In this document: in pieces, positions 56,159 through 64,000 of the stretch
How positions within the stretch are numbered: position 1 is the first letter of the stretch
How the letters are laid out: every line of letters begins with the position of its first letter
From: Meghimatium bilineatum
Taxonomy: Eukaryota; Mollusca; Gastropoda; Stylommatophora; Philomycidae
Direction: 5' to 3'
DNA length: 64,000 nucleotides
Assembly (NCBI GenBank): GCA_034231615.1
Contig: CM067306.1
Location: 39,106,248 to 39,170,247, forward strand
Translations under genes and position numbers: made by a program
Notes under the pieces: model-generated
Databases searched by the model: none
The model's input: the letters and a program-made list of their open reading frames with translations, nothing else
Told to the model about the DNA's origin: nothing

Positions 56159-57690
56159 GAAGTAATCAGTAGTGACATTATCCTACAGAACATAATGAAA
56201 ACCCTGTTTTTTTCTTCTTACAAATTTTGGCAGCACACCCTATTCAGGATGTAATAATCAATATTGCATTTTTGCCTATAGAGACTTCCTAGGTAATATT
56301 TACACTAAGTAGATTATCATTTCATCCTGAATGGTCAATATGCATAACTGCATGTGGTTGATGGTGAATCTGGTACTTGACCATCCTAGATGTGCTGTCT
56401 TATATTAATATATGAGTTCTTCTTTTCAGAGTTATGACATGGCTAATTTTACTTTTTACATTCTTTCTCTTCTGCATTTGTTCTCAATCTTCTTCTTGTG
56501 ATCTTAATCTTCTGCTTGTGATCTTAATCTTCTGCTGGTTTGCAAGGTGTAGTCTGGAAAACATGGTGCATTTAGTCATGGTTTCCAACTTAGTATCAGT
56601 CTTTGTGCATTTTGGCTAGACACTTCAGATTTCAGCATATCTTTTCTGTCATTTAGTCCCTTTACTATGAGTTGAGATAGTCAATTTCAGCTCAAAATCC
56701 TTACGTCTCTTATTATGACAGTTCACAGTGTTGCAATCATTTGCTCCATGACAGTGCATGATCATTGTTATTGCCTACACACACACATGCCAGCCTGCAC
56801 CACAATACAACAAACACACACATGCAGTCTGCACTACAACACACACAGATGCCAACCTGCACCACAACACAAACAAACACACACATGCCAGCCTGCACCA
56901 CAACACAATAAACACCTACTTTCATAAGCCAACTGTAATCTCTGTGTAAACCCTCTTAGCAACTCCTTGACTTTCTTCTTGAATGTCAACATGACATCCC
57001 CGTCTGCTGAACATCAAATCAATAAAATATAACTGTGTGATTAACAATGACACTGACTTTACAAGAACTAACTGAATGACATCTTCATGTGTCATGTATG
57101 TCACATTTATATAGCTTCTCCAAATTTGTTGAAGCATGATTTTCTAGATACAAGGATATACTATCTGAGTTGACATGCCACAGCTAGTTGTTTATATCGT
57201 AATATTGTTACTATTACAAATAAATCAGTAAAAATAGTTCAATGTAAAATATTGTAAATTTAAAAAATGGAACATAAATTTGTTCTACTTAAAGAACTTT
57301 ATCTTTTTTTTTCTTTCACAATATTTTACATTTACCTGGTAGTATTTTTACTTATCAGGGTCATGGATATGACTTTGCTAAGCCCCCACCCCTTTCTACA
57401 TAAGAAAATGTATTTCCTCGATACCATGTGTAATTAATTCCCTACTTATTATTAGAAATTTGATGACTTTTCTGTGTTAAAATCATTACAGTAGTGGTTC
57501 TATTCACCTTTTGGATTATATTCCTAGAACTAAATGACATGTTTTGATTTAGGGGACATGGGAGAATTGACACACCAACCTTGAACCAAATTATCTATGG
57601 GTTTGTTACTTAATTATTAGTTTGATTAGTATAGTGATGAGAAGAACAAAACTTGAGCATTTAGTGTGTGTTTTATGCGTGGCAACCTGA
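56159..57690. other. Intron without gene; small CA-rich repeat
   Basis: The only structure is a CA-rich repeat at 56775-56920 (cacacatgccagcctgcacc units, 4 copies). It gives low-complexity Cys/Val and His/Thr frames on the two strands that are not genes. Confidence 0.55.
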
Positions 57691-58150
57691 TTATCTGTGC
57701 GCCTTTTGGCTGGTTGCCTCCGTCTTCAGCACTCTGCTTACTTGGGCCGGACTATGGTCCTGCTCGAGTGGGAGTGCCCGACCAGTCTTAGTTTTCAGCC
57801 TCTGATGGCTGAACTAAGCCCCATCACCACTTCAAGGTTCTGGCCTCGATGGGGAGCATTTAGTAACCACTGGAAAGATCAAGGAGAGATGAGAAAGAGG
57901 AAGACAAAGAGAGAAATTTCTGGAACGGTTGTTGCTGTCACTATGGCACATGAAATATCACCAACTGAACTTATTAACAACACAGGAGACAGAGAGTTGT
58001 GGAGAAACATGATCTTCTACACCACTCATCATGACTCTCTAATTAGTAATGGTATCAACATCACACTAACCTTAGTGTTATCACTTCTTATTTTTGTTAC
58101 TGCAGCACTCTCTACTTTGTTGAATATCCTCTAATATGCTTGTTATCATT
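57690..58150 (+). mobile_element. LINE 3' end
   Basis: The plus frame holds REISGTVVAVTMAHEISPTE, then LINNTGDRELWRNMIFYTTH. The latter is the plus-strand twin of the ELIDNIRDKELWRNDIVYAT block at 26250 (minus). The tail cacttcttatttttgttact / gcagcactctctactttgtt is partly duplicated at 58140-58200. Confidence 0.7.
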
Positions 58151-58239
58151 TTTGTTACTGCAGCACTCTCCACTTTGTTGGATATCCTCTGATACACTGG
58201 TTATCATTAACCATTGGTTTGTCTCCTTTTAAAGTATAA

Positions 58240-59075
58240 TTTCCTAGCCATGACCAATCGCCAAATTATTATATAAGAACTAAGATATGCTGGTGATACA
58301 TTATTGGCACACAGTCAAGCAGGTCTCCAACATCTCATAAACTCCATTAAAGAACATAGTGAAAAACAAAACCTATTTATGAATGGAAACAAGACTAAAT
58401 TATGATAAGCGATAAAACCACTAGAAAGTTCTCAATCAGTATCAACAACAGCGAATTACCAATTAATCACAATAAAAGAGTCACCAGTTTTGAATACCTT
58501 GGTTCTCTTATCAACAGCACAGGTGATTGTTATGAAGAAGTCAGAAGAATGTTGACTATTGCGTCAAAGAACTGATATAAATGAAAAACATATGGCTCTG
58601 CTGCTACAAAACAACAAAACTAACATTCCTAAGAGCTTGCATATTCCCAGTGGCAATATATGGGTGTGAATCATGGACAATCAACAAAGTGAAAAATAAA
58701 TGGCAGGGTTTGAAAAAAATGTTACAGAAAAATCCTCAGAATACCATGGATCAAAAAAGATCACCAATGTAGTCATCCTGAGAGAAATGAATGTAAAAGA
58801 AAACTGGCTAGAAGGCATGATTCTTTCCAGAAAACTACAATATTTTGGCCATATCAATCGCAATGGCAGCCTTGAGAAGATTATAATGGAAGGGATGATG
58901 CCAGGGGAACAACCAAGAGACAGACCAAGAAGAAGATGGATACAAGACATCAAAGACCATCTGAACATGGCAGTAAAAGAAGCAGGAAGACTGGCTCAAG
59001 AGAGACAGAAATTTCAAAAGGCTGTGATGACTGCTATATCCTGTTCAGGATATATTACCTGATGATGGTGATCAA
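58240..59075 (+). mobile_element. LINE RT palm-to-thumb fragment
   Basis: Pieces in order: LRYAGDTLLAHSQAGLQHLI (the YxDD motif, here AGD), NLFMNGNKTKL, VTSFEYLGSLIN, FLRACIFPVAIYGCESWTIN, then LSRKLQYFGHINRNGSLEKI and PRDRPRRRWIQDIKDHLNMA. This is the most complete RT-domain remnant in the window. Frameshifts and stops separate the blocks and the first Asp of YADD is replaced by Gly. Confidence 0.78.
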
Positions 59076-59079
59076 TTGC

Positions 59080-60030
59080 CAATTAGACCTACCAGCAAAA
59101 TCAAAAGAAGTCAGACTTTTGATTATTTTCGTGGAGTTCGTTGGTCGGCGTTGACAGATACACAAAATTTATAAATAATGACAAACGAAAACATGACAAC
59201 AATAGAAAACATGAGGTAAAAGCACTAATTTTGATTCTGTAAATATATATTATTTGTTAATTGGTACATTCTAGCTATATTGAGGAAAGCATCTATGACC
59301 TAATACGTTTTCATGAATATCATTCACAAAAAAAAGGTATAGAAAACCCATATTGCTATAAATAAACTCCCAGCAATGTGTATTTATAACCAACTATTAT
59401 TGTTTCGTGACAAATCCAGTAGTATATCCATTTACCTATAAATCTGTGTTTATGAACTAGATTGAATTCATATTAATGGTGACTGAGACTGCATTTGTCA
59501 TCAATATTTTTATTTGAATCTAGAATTTTGTTCACATTTACAGCTTTGTTTAATATGCAATTAAAACTTTGTGCCAGGAAACAACACTTTCAAACTAAGA
59601 TCGAAGTATACTGGTTTTAACTGGATTTTATGGCTTTTATCATTGTGTGACTTTATTATCTGGGACAGAATTATATCATCATGTGTGTAATTATTGCTAA
59701 TGGACATCCTTTGTGCCAGATGTCGTCTGTGTTACGTGTTCCTCTGTTCTAGTGTCTGGGAAAGAGTAGAGGGACTGAAAATCCTACAAAGAATTGGTAG
59801 GTGTCTTGGTGCTGACAAGAAAAGAATGGTGACCCTGAAAAGAACATAGTCCTAAAACAGACCGAGAAAGTGTTGTTATTTATGTGTCTTTGACTCGTGA
59901 AAGAGAAACCACAAGTACATTTTGAACAACAAATGGCTGCCTCTTTATTTCTATGAAGCAGCTAAGACAGTCTCTTAGACCCACTCACAAACTCGTTAAG
60001 ACTTGACTATTGATTATAAACGAACACCAT
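59080..60030. other. Intron without gene
   Basis: AT-rich sequence with no coding or repeat signal recognised. Confidence 0.5.
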
Positions 60031-60039
60031 GGTTAATGG

Positions 60040-60130
60040 GATATTTCCATAAGTATTCCATAATATCTCCATTCCAGTACCCATCCAAGATGTTGTCCAA
60101 GCAAGTATTGATTATGTGATTTTTGAATCT
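60040..60130. repeat. Dispersed repeat, family B, partial copy 3
   Basis: ccataagtattccataatat and caagtattgattatgtgatt resemble the right half of 33715-33905. Confidence 0.35.
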
Positions 60131-60404
60131 TTCCAGAGTACACTACAGTTTGCCAGTTTTTCTTTTCCTTGAACTCCAGAGTGACCACAGGAAAATATAC
60201 ACATAATAAGCCCTTCCAGGTGTGAAACACCACTATACTCCCTCCATCCATTTATGGCAAAACTATCCATTTTGAATTTTGTGAATCGTGGATTATAAGT
60301 CCGGGACACGATAACCGCCTGAAAGTGCATGTTTCAAACACTCATTTTTTAAAGCAGCTGTAACTGACAAAATTTACATTCTTATACTGGAAGCTTTTCT
60401 AACA

Positions 60405-60550
60405 CTGCAGGTTGCCCTAACGTTGGAGGTTGTCCTAATAGTGAAGGTTGACCTAACATTGGAGGTTGTCCTGACACTGGAGATTGTTCTAATAATGGAG
60501 GTTGTCGTGACACTGGAGATTGGTGTAATACTGGAGGTTGATCCACACCT
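60405..60550. repeat. 18-bp tandem repeat
   Basis: About eight divergent copies of ggttgtcctaacattgga; it leads directly into the next array. Confidence 0.8.
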
Positions 60551-60589
60551 GTCAGCAATAATAGCAATCCTACTATATGATAGCATCTT

Positions 60590-61260
60590 TACACAATGAC
60601 AGCAATCCAAATATACAATCAGCATTTTTCAGCAAAGACAGCAATCTTACTATATGATCCATAACTTTTAGTGATGACAGCAATCCTACTATACGATCTA
60701 TACCATTCAGCAATAACAGCAATCCTATTATAATTTTCACTCCTTTCAGCAATGACAGCAATCCTACTATACGATCCAGAACTTTCAGCAATGAAAGCAA
60801 TCCTACTATTTGATTAACACCTTTCAGCAATGACAGCAATCCTACTATACTATCCACACCTTTCAGCAATCCTACTATACTATCCACACCTTTCAGCAAT
60901 GACAGCAATCCTATTATACAATCCTAACCTTTCAGTAATGACAGTAATTCTACTATATGATCCACAAATTTCAGCAATGACAGCAATCCTACTATACTAT
61001 CCACACCTTTCAGCAATGACAGCAATCCTACTTTATTATACAACTTTCAGCAATGACAGCAACTCTACTATACTATCCACACCTTTCAGCAATGACAGCA
61101 ATCCTACTATACTATTCACACCTTTCTGCAATGACAGCAATTATACTTACGATCCACAACTATACTATCCACACCTTTCAGCAATGACAGCAACTCTACT
61201 ATACGAGCCACACCTTTCAGCAATCCTATGATACTATTCACACCTTTCAGCAATGACACT
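60590..61260. repeat. 39-bp minisatellite, about 16 copies
   Basis: The unit ttcagcaatgacagcaatcc / tactatactatccacacct, with variable 3' ends (gatccataa, gatctatacc). It is unrelated in sequence to the 39-bp array at 22452. Confidence 0.93.
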
Positions 61261-62455
61261 GTCCCTCATAATGCCAGAGAAGTCCCAACCTGATCATGGC
61301 CACTCTCCCAAACATCTCTACATAAAACTGTATCATTATTTCCAGCGTTGCCATCTATCTGTTGTTTAATTTCTAGATCAGCTTCTCCGTTGGACTACTC
61401 TCTGTATTATTCACACAGTGTGTTTCAAACTTCTGGATAATTTGGCAGATCTCCTAGATAGAGAATATCCTTACATTACTTCAACAATGTTTCCCAATTG
61501 TTTCCTCCCTCCACCCACCCACACCAAACCCACCTTTTCAACAACTGCAAGAATTCAGGGAACCTCCTACCTAATTGTGTCAGAACAATTTAACCACCCC
61601 CCCCCCCTCGCAAATAAATATGCACCAAAATTACAAAGCTATTTATACACTTTAAGAATTTCAAATTCAAACAATTTAGTTTGTGTAATTAAAACATTAT
61701 TGTTGACATCAACTTTTGTCAATCCCACCTCCCCTTTACCAACTGTCCAACTTGTTCATAGCTGCCTTCCTTAACTGCTGATGTAATTTATATACATCCA
61801 CATATTACAGAACCACGGGATAGGAAAGCCCGTTATAAAATGTTAACACTTACAGAGACAAAAAGTTAACATTTCACGCAATAAATGATTGAACCTGAGC
61901 TGAGATGTGAAAACACAAAATTTAATCACCAGAGAAAGTTTCATACTTTATTGTAACAGACCAGACAACCTGTAGTATACCTACCCACTGAATAAACGTT
62001 TGAACTGAAACTTGCTTTCTCAACTACAAATGTATATTGTTTAAATAGTGGCAAACGTAGAAGTGAGCTTGCTTATTTAGACAGATCTGAGGATGTTGTT
62101 CAATGAATTCTAACATTGTTTTAAGCTTACGTATGTTTTGAAATGAAATTTAGATAGTTTCTGAGGACACATCTGTAATAATTTAAAGTTGTGGGGTATA
62201 TACATACACACATACTGAAGGGAACTGTTCAGGGAGAAGGAATAAATGAAACAAAAGGAAAGTATGAATTAATAACATTAAGGCATGGTTATGACCGATC
62301 TTCCGGTAGTGACGTCCGTTGATGGAGGGTGTTTCTCTAATCAAGTCTGGGTCACTACGTCGATCGTTGCATTAATCAACTAACATCGTAAAGTCCAGAC
62401 CGATTTGTGTAACAGAAGTCAGTTCATTCCAATTCTTTTTTTAATTCAAACGAAT
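61261..62455. other. Intron without gene; poly(C) run
   Basis: A C run at about 61597-61607. No coding or element signal seen. Confidence 0.45.
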
Positions 62456-62459
62456 TATT

Positions 62460-62890
62460 TTGTGTCTTTTCATCACAGATGTTATCAGAAAATGCCATTG
62501 GTCCTACACCGGGCATGTCCTACACGCAGACACCAACAGAATACACCACCAATCTCTTGAATGGATACCCACAGGCAAAAGAGCAAGGGGTAGACCAAAT
62601 GAAACACTCAGAAGAACAATACTTAGAGAAAGTAAAACATCCAATATTCATACTATTCAAGAACTGCACAGAATAGCTCTGAACAGACAGAATTGGAGAG
62701 ATCTGACCTCTGCCCTATGCGATAACTTCAGCGCAAAAGGAAAAAGAATGACTGGTTATGACCACAATTCGAAGACCTGAACATGACACTGGAAGAAGCT
62801 GGGCAGCTCGCACAGAACCTTGAGGCTTACAGAGTGGCAGTGAGGACACATTTCTGCAAAGAGCACGTCACATAGAGAGAGAGAGAGATA
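62460..62890 (+). mobile_element. LINE RT C-terminal fragment
   Basis: The plus frame reads IRKCHWSYTGHVLHADTNRI, then WIPTGKRARGRPNETLRRTI, then QELHRIALNRQNWRDLTSAL followed by CDNFSAKGKR. This is the standard 'rrW.yiGHvlR...nri...al.W.p.GkR.rGRPk.tWRRt' C terminus. The tail aggcttacagagtggcagtg and cacgtcacatagagagaga is shared with 20480-20550. Confidence 0.78.
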
Positions 62891-63154
62891 TGACCACAAT
62901 TATCTACACTCATACAAACAATTGAGAACAGAGATGATGATGACGATGTTGTTGGCACTGACGACAATGACGATGATCTGTACTGCAGCTACTATTTTGT
63001 CTGTGTGGTACTTTGTAAAACGCGTGGACATACCACACAATTGGACATACTAATAATCAATAGTAAGTAAATGTAGTGTTAAGTGTGTAACGTCGCTAAC
63101 AATCTATACGTTTCTACTAAAAGGTCTTCATAAACAAGGAAACAGTTCACTTAC

Positions 63155-63298
63155 AGGAAGGGGAGTCAAAGCCTGTAAGTCCATTCTGTGGCTTTTCTCC
63201 AAGAGCTAAATGTAAATCCTCAATGAGCTTATTAAACTTTACTCGGAATTTTAATTCCTCTGTTCTCTTAGCTCCATCGAATGCTTCTTTGTATAGAC
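63155..63298 (-). CDS. Exon 1 (first visible) of I-set Ig-domain protein
   Basis: 144 bp, model residues 1-47. The acceptor is a pyrimidine-rich tract ending CAG at 63299-63301; the donor is GTAAGTG just below 63155. Only one frame is open; the other two hit stops. It opens with the last two bases of a codon and ends with the first base of the next (phase 1). The peptide contains LYKEAFDGAKR and VKFNKLIEDLHLALGEK, which reads as a charged amphipathic helix. There is no signal peptide here, but the true N terminus is outside the window. Confidence 0.72.
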
Positions 63299-63324
63299 CT
63301 GAAAATGTTTAAAAAATCAATATA

Positions 63325-63352
63325 TATATATATATATATATACATTTCGTTA
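63325..63352. repeat. (TA)n microsatellite
   Basis: Alternating TA of about 26 bp, only about 25 bp from the acceptor of exon 1. Confidence 0.9.
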
Positions 63353-63354
63353 TT

Positions 63355-63560
63355 GTAATTCTATTAATCAAGCCCTTTCGCACCCTATTGTTCTCTGCAG
63401 CTGCTGCACCATTCTTGATTCTGCGACGCCAGACGGATCTGTCGCGTTCAAGATTCTCCCATTTATTTCTGTGTATGTTGAATCTACTGCACCCTAGCGT
63501 GTTTACAAATTCTCGCTTGCAAAGGCCACAAGAATAAGAATTTTCCATGTGTTTTTATAA
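63355..63560 (-). mobile_element. LINE C-terminal zinc-finger/tail fragment
   Basis: The minus frame CGLCKREFVNTLGC, then KWENLERDRSVWRRRIKNGA followed by AAAENNRVRKG, matches the post-RT 'DR..WR..v..Ga...E..R' and C2H2-like tail of RTE-type LINEs. Confidence 0.65.
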
Positions 63561-63817
63561 TGTTATATATTTTCAACCACATTCCGTGTAATTCTCACCT
63601 GTGTTTCTATTTTCCGTTAATTCTCATATCTGCCTCTCTTCTCCGTGTAATTTCTATCTGTCTCTCTCTGTGTCAAGGCCATGTATGTCTCTCTTCTCCA
63701 TATCAAGACCATTCGGCTCTCTACTCCGTGTCAAAATCATCTCTGTCTTTCTTCTCCGTGTGTTTCTATGTCGTTCATGTTTCCCAGCTGCTGACTCCAT
63801 ACTATCGATCTTCTAAC

Positions 63818-63937
63818 TCAAAATTAAGTACTTCAAATATATTTAACAAAATTAAGTACTTCAAATATATTTAACAAAATTAAGTACTTCAAATATATTT
63901 AACAAAAATAAGTACTTCAAATATATTTAACAAAACA
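63818..63937. repeat. 28-bp tandem repeat, 4 copies
   Basis: The unit aaaattaagtacttcaaata / tatttaac, nearly identical copies. Confidence 0.93.
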
Positions 63938-63944
63938 CGTTGCC

Positions 63945-64000
63945 ATAGCCCGAAAGAGAAGAAAAGTATAACAGCTGTGACTTGTTATTCATGTCATAAG
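63945..64000 (+). mobile_element. Dispersed SINE-like repeat, family A, cut by window edge
   Basis: gcccgaaagagaagaaaagt and ttattcatgtcataag match the 5' part of the family copy at 50500; the element continues beyond the window. Confidence 0.45.

Larger units (their letters stand above)
4395..63298 (-). other. Gene locus: large I-set Ig-domain protein, 14 exons seen, 5' end outside window
   Basis: Fourteen minus-strand exons were joined by reading splice sites: 63298-63155, 54966-54869, 53606-53505, 49457-48582, 46226-46105, 44587-44346, 41511-41323, 38345-38154, 35881-35711, 33660-33523, 30436-30180, 19720-18986, 14609-14307 and 5051-4395. Every intron is GT..AG and every junction keeps phase, giving 1,407 residues and then a TAA stop. 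The product has long disordered acidic and Ser-rich regions, two tandem I-set Ig domains, and helical stretches. Intracellular I-set proteins of this kind (palladin, myopalladin, titin and obscurin families) act as actin or sarcomere scaffolds; that role here is inference. The first visible exon starts with two bases of a split codon, so upstream exons lie beyond 64000. The ortholog is not recognised. Extra alternative exons in the introns cannot be excluded. Confidence 0.85.

Overview
The window looks like nuclear DNA from an invertebrate animal, most likely a mollusc and plausibly a cephalopod. It is AT-rich and has long introns. It carries many intronic minisatellites, degraded non-LTR retrotransposon 3' ends, tRNA-like SINEs and a Penelope-like element. 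The cephalopod call is an inference from overall texture; no single diagnostic gene was recognised.

One protein-coding gene accounts for all convincing coding sequence. It lies on the minus strand and fills almost the whole window. Fourteen exons, from 63298 down to the stop codon at 4395-4397, join with canonical GT..AG introns and consistent phases into an open frame of 1,407 residues. The 5' end lies beyond the right edge. The product is a large, mostly low-complexity, acidic and serine-rich protein with two adjacent I-set immunoglobulin domains in the middle (model residues about 560-654 and 662-753). Helical or coiled-coil stretches follow, then a Gln/Ser-rich C-terminal exon. No signal peptide or membrane segment is visible in this part. 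The nearest family idea is an intracellular, muscle or cytoskeletal I-set protein (palladin/myopalladin or titin/obscurin-like), but orthology is not established. Residue numbers are counted from the first complete codon of the 63155-63298 exon.

Layout from left to right: 1-4394 is 3' flank or UTR, with a possible unrelated plus-strand exon near 2300-2520 and a hAT-like fragment. 4395-5051 is the terminal exon. 5052-14306 is an intron with minisatellites and a non-LTR 3' end bearing an RNase H domain. The next coding exon is 14307-14609, followed by an intron with SINEs. 18986-19720 is coding. The largest intron, 19721-30179, holds a foldback repeat and a 2-kb 39-bp minisatellite. 30180-44587 contains exons 6-11, including the four Ig exons, separated by large tandem arrays (19-bp, 29-bp with a 145-bp higher-order period, and 37-bp). 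46105-54966 contains exons 2-5 and a Penelope-like remnant with a GIY-YIG domain. 54967-63154 is an intron with more arrays and LINE fragments. The first visible exon is 63155-63298.

Most open frames in the arrays exist because the repeat period is divisible by three; they are not treated as genes. No CRISPR array, bacterial operon or rRNA was seen. No dedicated new biological system was found. The most interesting signals are the Ig domain lacking both disulfide cysteines, the frame-neutral exon architecture, the unusual load and internal order of the minisatellites, and the Penelope-related inverted structures.
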